This document shows positions 35,837-44,947 of a stretch of DNA of 64,000 bases, one piece after another (the first letter of the stretch is position 1; each line of letters starts with the position of its first letter). This stretch comes from Spirochaetales bacterium (GTDB taxonomy: Bacteria; Spirochaetota; Spirochaetia; SZUA-6; JAFGRV01). Both the position numbers and the translations under genes were made by a program. A model generated the notes under the pieces. It was given only the letters and a program-made list of their open reading frames with translations, made no database searches and was not told where the DNA came from. The stretch spans positions 1 to 64,000 of the forward strand of contig JAFGHO010000064.1 of NCBI GenBank assembly GCA_016930085.1, read 5' to 3'.

Positions 35837-35865
35837 ATAATAGCCTTTTTTTTCCCTTTTCTCAA
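35837..35865 (-). promoter_or_regulatory. Promoter for the J-domain/CPBP operon
   Basis: On the minus strand TTGAGA, 17 bases, TATTAT, ending 27 bases before the start codon. Confidence 0.6.
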
Positions 35866-35945
35866 TAGTATCAGCATATGCCGGTTATATGCCGAAAGGC
35901 CGCCATTTAAGGCATCCCGATGGATAAATTGATACGTTAGTGCTA

Positions 35946-35974
35946 GTGACAATAATAAAAATTATCTATATAAT
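35946..35974 (+). promoter_or_regulatory. Promoter for the PilZ protein gene
   Basis: GTGACA, 17 bases, perfect TATAAT, 40 bases before the ATG. Confidence 0.65.
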
Positions 35975-36014
35975 GCCTACAATTAGGAAAGCGAGGGTAC
36001 GATAATATAATTAT

Positions 36015-37076
36015 ATGTGGATAGTTCTTCTCGTTGCTGCTTTACTCATTACCGTTATTATAATACTCAGAAGGTTCAATATCTGGAGTTTTCCATGGAT
36101 AAAATTCTTTTTAAAGGGGAAAGAATCGGGATTCAGTTTTTCGGAAATTAATCTGCTTCGTAAAGTGGCGATAGAGAATAAACTTAAAGATCCGACATCG
36201 CTTTTCTGGTCGATCAGGCAACTCGATTTTTCAATCCGCGGTGTTCTTTCGAATTATCGTGCACGCGGAATAGAAGAGACGGAGAAGTCGTGTAATTTTA
36301 TTTCCAAACTTTTTGAATTCAGAAAACGAGTGGAATTCCAGCTTCCCAAATATAAACTGGGGCTGAAATCAACGCGCGATATACCGGATAAACAGAAAAT
36401 CAAGATATCGATTCCCGGAATGGACCCGTTTTATTCACAGTTACTTGAAAATCTGAGACGTTACATGGCTTTTTCATACCCCCAGGGACCGAAACTCCCC
36501 GCGGGTTTTTCCTGGAAAGGGCAGCAGATCGGCATCTACTTTTACCGTAACGGCGATGCGGGTTATTTTTTTAACACCAAGGTAATCGATGATTTTTACT
36601 ATAAAAAATACCCTATTCTTCATGTCGCACATTCAAGCAACCTTGTCCGTTCGCAAAAGCGGAAATCGATAAGGGTCGATGTAAGCCGGTCCGCCATGCT
36701 TTTCCCGCTGAAAAACATGGAGATGGCGAATGAAGAAATCGAGGTCGATGCGGGCCTCAGATGCAAGCTTATCGATCTTTCCGAAGACGGTGCGGCCGTT
36801 TTGATCGGCGGGCGGGCGAAAGCGGGGCTTCCCGTTAAAATTCAGTTCAATCTTTTTGATGTGCCGATTGTGATGAACGGCATCGTCAAGGGGATAAATT
36901 TCGACGATAAAAAAAACAGATCGATTATCCACATACAGGCACTGCCGTTGAGTAATCAAATGAGGAACCAGATTCTCATTTTTGTTTATAATATCTTCGG
37001 CGAGAGGGCGGAGGATACATCAATAAAAGCCCCGAAACTCGAACCGACGAAAAAAAACAGTGGAGATTCGGAGTAA
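36015..37076 (+). CDS. Membrane-anchored PilZ domain protein
   Basis: 353 residues. One N-terminal transmembrane helix (2-18), a middle region of unknown type (about 40-205) and a C-terminal PilZ domain (about 210-330). The cyclic-di-GMP signature is present: RKSIR (RxxxR) and DLSEDGAAV (D/NxSxxG). Spirochaetes use such proteins to control motility or adhesion in response to cyclic-di-GMP. No flagellar or chemotaxis gene adjoins. The ATG lacks a strong ribosome site. A palindromic element follows the stop by about 50 bases. Confidence 0.85.
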   Translation: MWIVLLVAALLITVIIILRRFNIWSFPWIKFFLKGKESGFSFSEINLLRKVAIENKLKDPTSLFWSIRQLDFSIRGVLSNYRARGIEETEKSCNFISKLFEFRKRVEFQLPKYKLGLKSTRDIPDKQKIKISIPGMDPFYSQLLENLRRYMAFSYPQGPKLPAGFSWKGQQIGIYFYRNGDAGYFFNTKVIDDFYYKKYPILHVAHSSNLVRSQKRKSIRVDVSRSAMLFPLKNMEMANEEIEVDAGLRCKLIDLSEDGAAVLIGGRAKAGLPVKIQFNLFDVPIVMNGIVKGINFDDKKNRSIIHIQALPLSNQMRNQILIFVYNIFGERAEDTSIKAPKLEPTKKNSGDSE

Positions 37077-37124
37077 GTCCACTTCTCTCATACAATACTT
37101 ATACGGCGTTAATTGTATTAAAAC

Positions 37125-37136
37125 CGACAATTGTCG
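37125..37136. repeat. Palindrome CGACAATTGTCG, second copy
   Basis: Perfect 12-bp palindrome in the 147-base region between the PilZ gene and the convergent hexosaminidase. Its flank extends the match to the copy at 31211 to 15 bases in opposite orientation. Confidence 0.55.
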
Positions 37137-37223
37137 TACATATTCCCAAATACATTTGGCGCCGAATGAGAACGAAGCATTTACCAATGCTTACGTAAAA
37201 ACCCGGTCAAGGACGATCGCCTC

Positions 37224-38756
37224 CTATCCTTGTTTTTCATTCTCGAAAGCTTTTCCGTAATCGATTCCCATTTCCCGAAGACGGGGGTAATGTGTCCGTA
37301 CGCGTTTATAAAACCTGTCCGTCTCGCGCCGTTTGGGCGCGGACCAGAGAACTTCGGCGAGGGCTAAGAGCCGGGGGAACAGTTTCTGTTCAATGCTCTC
37401 CTGCGGCGCATATTCCGTCCACATATTGCACTCACCGCCGAGAACAAGATGTTTCTTTTTACGCATAAACCCGCAGGGCAGGGGGTTGAGTGAGTAAACG
37501 GTATCAAGATCGATCTTGTCGAGGGGATAATCCAGATAACAGTTGCCGGTCGGTGAAACGATAATGTTTCTGTTAAGGTCCACTGCCTGTTGAAGCGTTT
37601 CCTCTTCTTTCCATGACCGCCAGTATTGTACGGTGATCCCGTCGACTGGATCACCCTCGAGGACTTCATCCCACCCGATGACCTTTTTGTCCAGTGATGA
37701 AAGAAACCGGACGATTCGTGCAATAAAGTAGCTTTGAAGTTGTTCTTCCCGTACAAATCCCTTTTCCTTCATTAATTGCCGGCATTTGCCGCAATCCTTC
37801 CATCTTCGTTTGGGAACCTCGTCCGCACCGATATGGATATAGGGAGAAGGGAAAAGGTCTGCGACCTCTGAAAGGATGTCGGTGAGAAAGGTGAAGGTTT
37901 CGTCATTGCCTGCACAAAATACATCCTCGAAAATACCCCAGGTGGCGGCGACCTCGAACGGTCCGCCTGTACAGGAGTAGGCGGGGTATGCGGCCAGTGC
38001 GGCGGTACAATGGCCGGGCATCTCGATTTCCGGTATCACTTCGATATACCTTTCTGCAGCGTAGGCGACGATTTCCTTCACGTCGTCCTGCGTATAATAC
38101 CCCCCGGTTTTTATCCCGTTTTCGATACGAAAGGCGCCTGTTTCCGTAAGACGCGGGTATTTTTTTATCTCGATTCTCCACCCCTGGTCTTCTGTGAGAT
38201 GCCAGTGAAATTTGTTCAGTTTATAATATGCAAGAACGTCGAGCAGGTGTTTGATAAAATCTTTTGTCATGAAGTGCCGGCAGCAGTCGAGAAGCAAGCC
38301 CCGCCATTTGAAAGCGGGATAATCGGAGACAGTGATACACGGGATACACCAATCCGTTTTTTCCCCGCCCGATGTACCGGATACGTTTCCCGGTGGAAAC
38401 AGCTGGCGAAGCGTCTGTACGCCCCTGAACAGGCCCTGCGGTGATGAGGAACGAAGTATTATGGAAGGAGGCGCTACCAGAAGGTTGTAACTTTCTTTCG
38501 ACGGTGTTCGTGAGTTTTCCAGGAGAATCGAGATTGACGGTTGTCCGGAATCATCGGGCTTTTTGCCGTCGATACCGATGGTATACCCCGTCAAGGATTC
38601 GAGATGTTTCGAAAGAAGCAGGCCGATCCTGCGAATTTCATCCGTGTGCGGGTGTATATACAGCCCGGTTTCCGGCGTAAGACGGAAGGTTCCCGGCTTT
38701 ACCTTGAGTTTAGCGGGAACGGGAATGAGTGAAATGTCATGGATAGGTAATCCCAT
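37224..38756 (-). CDS. Beta-N-acetylhexosaminidase, glycoside hydrolase family 20
   Basis: 510 residues. It releases terminal GlcNAc or GalNAc from glycans or chitooligosaccharides. An N-terminal GH20b domain (about 8-140) is followed by the TIM barrel (145-490), with substrate-assisted catalysis through the D312-E313 pair in YIHIGADEVPKRRW. HWHLTEDQGWRIEIKKYP, EIEMPGHCTAAL and the tryptophan of QYWRSW are further hallmarks. No signal peptide, so likely cytoplasmic. AGGAGG lies 10 bases before the ATG, and the gene follows the DUF6062 gene by 18 bases on the same strand. Confidence 0.93.
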   Translation of the reverse strand: MGLPIHDISLIPVPAKLKVKPGTFRLTPETGLYIHPHTDEIRRIGLLLSKHLESLTGYTIGIDGKKPDDSGQPSISILLENSRTPSKESYNLLVAPPSIILRSSSPQGLFRGVQTLRQLFPPGNVSGTSGGEKTDWCIPCITVSDYPAFKWRGLLLDCCRHFMTKDFIKHLLDVLAYYKLNKFHWHLTEDQGWRIEIKKYPRLTETGAFRIENGIKTGGYYTQDDVKEIVAYAAERYIEVIPEIEMPGHCTAALAAYPAYSCTGGPFEVAATWGIFEDVFCAGNDETFTFLTDILSEVADLFPSPYIHIGADEVPKRRWKDCGKCRQLMKEKGFVREEQLQSYFIARIVRFLSSLDKKVIGWDEVLEGDPVDGITVQYWRSWKEEETLQQAVDLNRNIIVSPTGNCYLDYPLDKIDLDTVYSLNPLPCGFMRKKKHLVLGGECNMWTEYAPQESIEQKLFPRLLALAEVLWSAPKRRETDRFYKRVRTHYPRLREMGIDYGKAFENEKQG

Positions 38757-38774
38757 AAGGGTTCATCCTCCTTT

Positions 38775-39515
38775 TTATTTCATAACGGTCCCGACAAGTT
38801 TCCCGATGGTTCGGGGAAGCGCGTCCTTCGATGTTTTCCACGGTTCGTCTGCATGCCGGTAATCGAATTTTTGTGTATACCAGTGAATTTCCTCTTCCAG
38901 CCGGGCGAGGTTTTTTTTCTGGATGGTAATCAGTTCTTCGATAAATGTCCGAGAATCGTTCCCGCGCAATGTTTCATCAGCCATGAGGATCAGGCCGGCG
39001 GCGTGGAGAAGGCAGAATCCCTTTGAGGAGAGAAACGCTTTCCTGAAATCCGTATCCTTTTTCCAGAGATAAACGGTGGTAAATGAATACCTCTCGAGGG
39101 CGCGAAGCAGTTTGTTGCAAAGCACACATGTATGTGCCGTTTGATCGAGGAAATTGGTGTAAGATGAAAGCTCCTTGAGTGTTACTCCTTTTTTCAGGGT
39201 AAACCGCCGTGATGATTTATCATATGAACCGATTTTTTTTTCCTGTCTTTCCAGTGACCGCAATAATTGTTTGAGATGGGTATGTGTCATGAGTGCAAGA
39301 CCGAGTTTATTTCCGCCGGCATGGAGCATATCATTATGCTTTTCACAAAACCCATATTCATTGACGGTTCCGCGGATATCCGGCTGCATGACGGCGCCGC
39401 CGAGAAAAAATTGTACAAAATCCTTTTCAAGTTTATGTTTCAGAAGACAGAGGGGACATTCGTTTTCTTCCTTGAATGCTTCCCATATGGGAATCGTTTC
39501 AAGCTCGTATTTCAT
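38775..39515 (-). CDS. DUF6062-like cysteine-motif protein
   Basis: 246 residues. Two CxxC motifs (ENECPLCLLKHKLE near the start and AHTCVLCNKLLRAL near residue 135) and further cysteine-histidine pairs after each (GFCEKH; GFCLLHAAGL) give an internally repeated layout that could bind metal. This fits the DUF6062 family, whose function is unknown. It is the first gene of a unit with the hexosaminidase. AAAGGG lies 8 bases before the ATG. Confidence 0.7.
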   Translation of the reverse strand: MKYELETIPIWEAFKEENECPLCLLKHKLEKDFVQFFLGGAVMQPDIRGTVNEYGFCEKHNDMLHAGGNKLGLALMTHTHLKQLLRSLERQEKKIGSYDKSSRRFTLKKGVTLKELSSYTNFLDQTAHTCVLCNKLLRALERYSFTTVYLWKKDTDFRKAFLSSKGFCLLHAAGLILMADETLRGNDSRTFIEELITIQKKNLARLEEEIHWYTQKFDYRHADEPWKTSKDALPRTIGKLVGTVMK

Positions 39516-39718
39516 TAATCTAACCCTTTATGAATAAAAAACCTCTCTGTATGTCTTTCGCTGTCCGTATATGAACGACATATATCCCCGTGTTCGACAC
39601 CCTTCACAGACGAGGTGGTGTTCATATCATGGTAACAAAATATTAAAAAAGTCAAGAGATGCATCAACGCCTGCATCCGGCTGCTTTACCGCCGCATTGT
39701 TTTGGTATATTATTGATA

Positions 39719-39747
39719 TTGTAAAACAAGACAAAAAGTAATAAAAT
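39719..39747 (+). promoter_or_regulatory. Possible promoter for the sensor-kinase operon
   Basis: TTGTAA, 17 bases, TAAAAT, about 300 bases before the kinase start. Confidence 0.5.
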
Positions 39748-39765
39748 AACTTATAAGTTTATTAA

Positions 39766-39811
39766 GATATTCCCTTATGGGAAATGAGTAATACTTCCTT
39801 AGGGGATATTC
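39766..39811. promoter_or_regulatory. Nested inverted repeats, possible operator
   Basis: A small perfect hairpin (TTCCC TTAT GGGAA, 39770-39783) sits in a larger imperfect inverted repeat (GATATTCCC against GGGGATATTC). It lies just downstream of the promoter candidate. Confidence 0.35.
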
Positions 39812-40051
39812 CGAATAGGCCGATTTGCTTTTTTATTGTCTTCATATTACTATATAAGTAACATGCAAAGACAGCAGCGGTAGTGTCATTGAAAAAATAT
39901 CCAGTCCGGCTGTCTGAAAACATATAAATGACTGAACAAAATGGTCGTCGGGACATTAAACCGGAATGTTAAATGGTAATGATGCGGGATCATGGCTTGA
40001 ATGGTACATCCCCTGGTTTTGTTCCAAAAACGGCGGCGATTAAGGAAAGTA

Positions 40052-42931
40052 ATGAGCAAAGCGAAAAGCCGGAAAAAACGGTCCACAATTGGTTTACTTC
40101 TCGACTGGCCGGGAACCCCCTATCAGATGAAATTATGGAGCGGGGTTGCGGATTACGCGAGAGAAGAAGACGTGAATCTTATCTGTTTTATCGGCGGGGC
40201 GATCAATTCTCCCTATACCTACGAACAGCAGCGGAATAAACTTTATGACCTCATCAGCGAGGACCGTGTCGACGGACTCGTCATCCTTACCTCGACAATC
40301 GGACATTTTGTCGGCTATAACGGAATGAGGGATTTTTTCGCACGGTTCGATTACATTCCACTGGTAAGTATCGCAACACAGATGGAGAACGTTCCATCCG
40401 TTGTCGTGGATAATGAATTGGGTATGAGGGACCTTATGAATCACCTTATCGAGGTTCACGGGTACAGGCGCCTCGCTTTTATCGGCGGCCCCGAACATAA
40501 CGCAGACGCCACGCAACGATTATACGTCTACAAGGACGTGCTGCGCTTGTCCGGCATTGAATACGATCAGGATCTTTATATTGTGGGCGATTTTGAAATG
40601 CTGACGGGTCAGGCGGCAATTCACACACTTATCGGTGAACGGAAAGTCGATTTCGATGTCGTCATCTCGGCAAATGACGAGATGGCAATCGGAGCCGTTG
40701 CCGCCATTCGGGAACTCGGATACAGGGTGCCCGAGGATATCGCTGTTGTCGGTTTCGACGATATCGATATCAATAAATCCATCACACCCCTGCTGACGAC
40801 GGTCAGGCAGCCGATATATCAACAGGGAAGAATCGCCGCCGAACTGGCGCTTTCGGCGATCAGGGGAAAAGATGTCGCCGAATTGACCATTCTCCCGACC
40901 GAACTCATTCTCCGTGAATCCTGCGGCTGTTTTTCGCGCATGATGAAATCGATCGTCAAGGAGAAACTACAGAATGATAATACCGGGTTTCAGGAACTTT
41001 ATCAGACGAACAGGCAGTCTCTCCTTGAAGATATAAACAGGATTCTGGCCCCTCATCTTATTAATTTCAGCAATTTCACGCGAAACAGTTTCTCGGAACG
41101 CGTCGAACAGCTGCTTTCCGCGTTTCAGTCCGACCTTACCAATAAAAAAGAAGGAACCTTTCTTTCCATCTGGAAGGATATTCTCTATCTCGCGACAACA
41201 AGCGGCCCGAGCGCCCCTGTCTGGCAGCAGGTTCTCTCCGTTCTGCATATGCAGGTGCTGCCTTTGATACACGACCGCATTATTCATGCGAAAGCCGATG
41301 AAATATTACTCAGCGCACGGGAGATGGTGGAAGAAACGGAAAAGCAGGAACTGGACTATCGTCTTTTGAGTAATGCGAGAGAAACCCTCACCATCCGTGC
41401 CCTCGGCGAGCAACTGCTTGCCTCGATGAACCTGACCGATCTTATCGATTTGCTTGAAAAAGCACTTCCTAAACTCGGTATCAAAAGTTGCTACCTCTCG
41501 CTTTATGAGGGCGAGCATGAAGAGAAGGGCTCGAGGAATGAAAGCACTGATATTTCCCGGCTTATTGTGGCTTTTAACGAAAACGGAAAACTCGACCTTA
41601 CCGAAGAAGGCATAAGCTACCCATCAAAAGAACTCATTCCGGCAGGTATGTTTCCGAAAAACAGACGTTTCGCCATCATGGTGGATGCCCTCGATTACAG
41701 TAAGAACCAGCTCGGGATCGCTTTTTTTGAAATGGGGCTTCAGGGTGTTATATCGTATGATCTTCTGAGAAAGCGGCTGCAGGAGGCGGTAAAAGGGGTA
41801 TTGCTTCTCCAGCGTGTGCACGCCCAGACAATCGCGCTGACGAAGACAAATGAAAAACTTCAGGAGGAGATCGCGGAGCGGGAACGCGCGGAAAAGGCGT
41901 TGCGGGAAAGTGAACTATATCTGAGAGCGATTCTCGACGCCAATCCGATTCCCCTGGTCATATATCGGGAGAGTGACGGCCGTATACTCTATGCAAATGA
42001 ATGTTTCGGTCATACATTCGGATTTGACAATACAAACATCGACAGGAGAAAAATCAAGGAATACTTCAATGATCCCGTCGAATACAGGCACCTGCTTGAT
42101 AAATTAAAGGTCACCTGCTTCGATACCAGGGGATATGTCCAGAATTATGAAGTTTCCATGAAAAAGGAGGACGGGACGCAGTTCTGGGTGGTTATTTCAC
42201 TCCAGACGTTTTTATTCAACCAGGAACTTGCTATTATCGCCGGGTGTTATGACATCACCGACCGCAAGCGGCTTGAAAAGGAAATTCTTGAAATAAGCGG
42301 GAGGGAACAGCAGCGGCTTGGTCAGGATCTTCATGACGAATTGAGCCAGCAGCTTACCGGTATATCATACATGTGCAGGGTGTTGCAGGAACAGCTTGAT
42401 GCGAAATCACTCGACGACGCCAGAACAGCGGAAGAAATAACCCGGCTGGTGAATCAGTCGATCAGCCAGACGAAGATACTTGCACGTGGTCTTTTCCCGG
42501 TCGAGCTGGAGGAGAACGGAATAATCTCCGCTTTGAGGGAACTCTCGGAAAAGACGGAGAAACAGTTTCATGTACCGTGCCATTTCATTTGTATGGACGA
42601 TGTCTTTATTACCGATAATACCATCGCCCTGCATCTCTATCGGATCGCTCAGGAGGCGGTACATAATGCGGCAAAACACGCAAATCCGGATAATATTTAT
42701 ATTCAGCTTGAGTGTATGGAAAATAAAATACTGCTTTCCATCAAAGATGACGGGGATGGAATTGATGAGGAACGTGGTGACGGTAAGGGGATGGGCTTGC
42801 GTATTATGAAGTATCGCGCTAATATGATCGGTGGAAATATCCAGATCGGACAGGGAGTCAAGAAAGGAACGGTCGTAATCTGCTCTGTCGATAATCCGGC
42901 AGTAAAGAATAAAAGAATAAAGATAGGATAA
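40052..42931 (+). CDS. Soluble histidine kinase with LacI-type sugar-binding sensor domain and PAS
   Basis: 959 residues from the ATG at 40052 (AAGGA 5 bases upstream). Residues 12-300 are a type I periplasmic-binding-protein fold of LacI regulators (STIGLLLDWPGTPYQMKLWS; RLAFIGGPEHNADATQR; VPEDIAVVGFDDIDINKSITPLLTTVRQP), but the DNA-binding helix-turn-helix is absent. A helical and GAF-like region (about 310-600) follows, then a coiled coil, a PAS domain (about 635-750), and a HisKA_3/HATPase kinase of the NarX/DegS type with H761 in GQDLHDELSQQLTG, N-box QEAVHNAAKHA and GMGLRIMKYRA. There is no signal peptide or membrane helix, so it senses a cytoplasmic ligand, probably a sugar. The response regulator follows by 7 bases. 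Confidence 0.9.
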   Translation: MSKAKSRKKRSTIGLLLDWPGTPYQMKLWSGVADYAREEDVNLICFIGGAINSPYTYEQQRNKLYDLISEDRVDGLVILTSTIGHFVGYNGMRDFFARFDYIPLVSIATQMENVPSVVVDNELGMRDLMNHLIEVHGYRRLAFIGGPEHNADATQRLYVYKDVLRLSGIEYDQDLYIVGDFEMLTGQAAIHTLIGERKVDFDVVISANDEMAIGAVAAIRELGYRVPEDIAVVGFDDIDINKSITPLLTTVRQPIYQQGRIAAELALSAIRGKDVAELTILPTELILRESCGCFSRMMKSIVKEKLQNDNTGFQELYQTNRQSLLEDINRILAPHLINFSNFTRNSFSERVEQLLSAFQSDLTNKKEGTFLSIWKDILYLATTSGPSAPVWQQVLSVLHMQVLPLIHDRIIHAKADEILLSAREMVEETEKQELDYRLLSNARETLTIRALGEQLLASMNLTDLIDLLEKALPKLGIKSCYLSLYEGEHEEKGSRNESTDISRLIVAFNENGKLDLTEEGISYPSKELIPAGMFPKNRRFAIMVDALDYSKNQLGIAFFEMGLQGVISYDLLRKRLQEAVKGVLLLQRVHAQTIALTKTNEKLQEEIAERERAEKALRESELYLRAILDANPIPLVIYRESDGRILYANECFGHTFGFDNTNIDRRKIKEYFNDPVEYRHLLDKLKVTCFDTRGYVQNYEVSMKKEDGTQFWVVISLQTFLFNQELAIIAGCYDITDRKRLEKEILEISGREQQRLGQDLHDELSQQLTGISYMCRVLQEQLDAKSLDDARTAEEITRLVNQSISQTKILARGLFPVELEENGIISALRELSEKTEKQFHVPCHFICMDDVFITDNTIALHLYRIAQEAVHNAAKHANPDNIYIQLECMENKILLSIKDDGDGIDEERGDGKGMGLRIMKYRANMIGGNIQIGQGVKKGTVVICSVDNPAVKNKRIKIG

Positions 42932-42938
42932 AGGAAGT

Positions 42939-43607
42939 ATGAAAGAGGACATTGAAAAAAAACGGGTGTTAATTGTTGATGATCATCCGATTGTACGCCA
43001 GGGTATTACAAGGCTTATCAATTATGAAGAGGAATTGATGGTATGCGGGGAAGCGGGAAATGCGAAAGAAGCCCTGGAGACCGTAGAACGGGAAAATCCG
43101 GATCTGGTGATTGTCGATATATCCCTTAAAGGAAGAAGCGGTCTTGAACTTATCAAGGATATTCGTATGCGGTTTCAGGATTTACCCGTACTGGTTGTTT
43201 CCATGCATGACGAATCCCTCTACGCTGAACGGGTGCTTCGGGCCGGGGCAAAGGGGTATATCATGAAACAGGAACCGCCGGAAAAGGTGCTCGATGCGAT
43301 CAGGCAGGTGCTCGGCGGAAAAATTTTCGTCAGCGAGAAGATGCGGGAGAAAATGCTTCAGCGATACGTACTGGGTTCGTCCCAAAGAAACGCTTCAACG
43401 GTGGAACGATTGAGTGACAGGGAACTGGAGGTATTCAGACTTATCGGAAAAGGCATGGGAACGCGGCAAATAGCAAAAGAACTTGATCTGAGTATAAAAA
43501 CGGTCGAAACCTACCGTGAGCATATCAAAGAAAAACTGAATCTGGAAAACTCATCGAAACTCCTGCAGTATGCGATTGACTGGGTGCAAAATGAAAATCC
43601 CAAATAG
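42939..43607 (+). CDS. NarL/FixJ-family response regulator
   Basis: 222 residues. The receiver domain (8-125) has the acidic pocket VDDH, phosphoacceptor D60 in DLVIVDISLKG, and the conserved lysine in GAKGYIMKQEPPEKV. The C-terminal LuxR helix-turn-helix (155-215) reads LSDRELEVFRLIGKGMGTRQ and KTVETYREHIKEKL. It is the cognate partner of the upstream kinase, whose HisKA_3 domain is the type that pairs with NarL regulators. AAGGAAG precedes the ATG. Target genes are not visible; the nearby hexosaminidase is one candidate. Confidence 0.93.
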   Translation: MKEDIEKKRVLIVDDHPIVRQGITRLINYEEELMVCGEAGNAKEALETVERENPDLVIVDISLKGRSGLELIKDIRMRFQDLPVLVVSMHDESLYAERVLRAGAKGYIMKQEPPEKVLDAIRQVLGGKIFVSEKMREKMLQRYVLGSSQRNASTVERLSDRELEVFRLIGKGMGTRQIAKELDLSIKTVETYREHIKEKLNLENSSKLLQYAIDWVQNENPK

Positions 43608-43787
43608 GCCATCCGCCACTGAACGGGCGATACCGGTACAGTGATCATATTATTTATGCGTGCCAATAAGGCGGTGATCGGTTGTCGGAATAAATAACAA
43701 AAATATTTTCATTTTTTTCTTGACTCCTGTATATTCTGATATTAATTTATCATTGTAAAAAGTAACATTTCAAAAAGGTGATAGCTT

Positions 43788-44129
43788 ATGTTAATCAAAC
43801 TGGACATCAACAAGACCCTTAAAGACCTTAAGGAGCCCCGAACTAATTTTTATCCGTGGAAGGACCTCGAACACTTGAAAAAGTTCTACGAGGATGTCGT
43901 TGACGGGGAGACAATCAACCACATTGCCGAAGAAATTCGGGAAGGGAAACGAAAGGTTGATAATGTCACATTCAAGAAACGGAAAGACCTTGATGAATAC
44001 TTGAATGAACGGGGTTTATGCAACCTGGTGGAAATGGTAATACTGGAAAATGATGAAGCGCTTGACGTTTTTTTGCAAAATCCGGTATACAGTTCGCCAA
44101 AGGGACACAAAAAGGCCCTTAATGTCTGA
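43788..44129 (+). CDS. Hypothetical small acidic/basic protein
   Basis: 113 residues, not recognised. A strong ribosome site (AAAGGTGAT, near-perfect match to the 16S tail) about 5 bases before the ATG supports it. No signal peptide. The protein is charged throughout, with helices of alternating K/E (WKDLEHLKKFYEDVVDGE; HIAEEIREGKRKVDN), and ends in basic residues. Size and charge fit a toxin/antitoxin-like, DNA- or protein-binding regulator, but nothing more specific can be said. Monocistronic. Confidence 0.65.
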   Translation: MLIKLDINKTLKDLKEPRTNFYPWKDLEHLKKFYEDVVDGETINHIAEEIREGKRKVDNVTFKKRKDLDEYLNERGLCNLVEMVILENDEALDVFLQNPVYSSPKGHKKALNV

Positions 44130-44496
44130 GATGAGGGTAGTCCTGCACGCTTGATTGATATCGATATGCTCAAAAAGGTATATCGGTATGCAATAATGCC
44201 TTAAAGAGACGCTCTGATCGGTGTTGTGGTGTCGTATGTATCACTCACTCGGATAGCATATCTCGATGCTGCGGACCGCATGGTCATGGCAATATCGGTG
44301 ATGACTTCAATTCCTTCGGTAACGATTCGAACATATATCGCTCTTCTTCGCTATCTATCTTCCGGATTTCACGAAATTAATTGGTGTGAAAAACAACGCC
44401 GCTTTTCACGGACGGTGGTTTATAAAAAAATGTGTGAAATATCTTGATATTAATCAGGTATTCAGGTAATATAATACCAGAAACGGAGATGAAGCA
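44130..44496 (+). other. Intergenic region upstream of the Rrf2 gene
   Basis: Holds the rrf2 promoter and repeats at its 3' end. A 73-codon GTG-started frame (44226-44447) lacks a ribosome site and protein-like composition. Nothing else is recognised. Confidence 0.5.
44444..44472 (+). promoter_or_regulatory. Promoter and possible operator of the rrf2 operon
   Basis: TTGATA, 17 bases, TAATAT. Within it two direct TCAGGTA repeats (44454-44460 and 44462-44468) spaced by 8 bases and an ATATTA...TAATAT inverted repeat cover the spacer and -10 box, a likely place for Rrf2 self-control. Confidence 0.6.
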
Positions 44497-44904
44497 ATGG
44501 CAGGTATTGTATCGATAACGGAATCCGCCCTGATCGGTATTCACGGGCTTGTTGTTCTTGCACAAAATACACCGGGACAAGTAAGTACGAAATCGATATC
44601 GGCAGTGACCGGTGCATCGGAAAATACCGTTTCAAAGGTGATGCAGCGTCTTTTGAAAGAGGGGTTTGTCACCTCCAACAGGGGACCGTCGGGAGGATTT
44701 TCGCTTGCAAAGAGTGCCCGGGTCATCACGTTGCTTGATATTTATGAGGCAATAGAAGGCAGACTTGATACCTCCGGTTGTCCGTTTCACCGGCAGACCT
44801 GTATGTTTTCCTCATGTCTTTTCGGAAAGAAGATATCGGATATGCGGGTGGAAATAAAGGGATTCCTTGAAAGCAAAACCCTCATTGACTGTATTCGGGA
44901 GTAA
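44497..44904 (+). CDS. Rrf2-family transcriptional regulator with cysteine cluster
   Basis: 135 residues. A winged helix-turn-helix (about 8-70; SISAVTGASENTVSKVMQRL, GFVTSNRGPSGGFSLAK) is followed by the dimer helix and cysteines C90, C97, C102 (CPFHRQTCMFSSCLFG), the arrangement that binds an iron-sulfur cluster in IscR/NsrR-type members. It could therefore sense oxygen, nitric oxide or redox state. It heads an operon with the HD-domain and D-lactate dehydrogenase genes and has direct repeats in its own promoter. Confidence 0.88.
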   Translation: MAGIVSITESALIGIHGLVVLAQNTPGQVSTKSISAVTGASENTVSKVMQRLLKEGFVTSNRGPSGGFSLAKSARVITLLDIYEAIEGRLDTSGCPFHRQTCMFSSCLFGKKISDMRVEIKGFLESKTLIDCIRE

Positions 44905-44947
44905 TATACCGTTCCGGATCGTGCGCCGGATGAAAGGAGGTGTGACG

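Larger units (their letters stand above)
39516..40051. other. Divergent intergenic region upstream of the sensor kinase
   Basis: Strongly AT-rich in the middle. It holds a promoter candidate (39719-39747) and nested palindromes (39766-39811). On the minus strand a TTGACT lies upstream of DUF6062 but has no good -10 partner. No gene is convincing here. Confidence 0.5.

Noticed and set aside
44226-44447. A 73-codon GTG-started frame before rrf2
   Set aside because: No ribosome site, unlikely composition, and it overlaps the promoter of the next operon.
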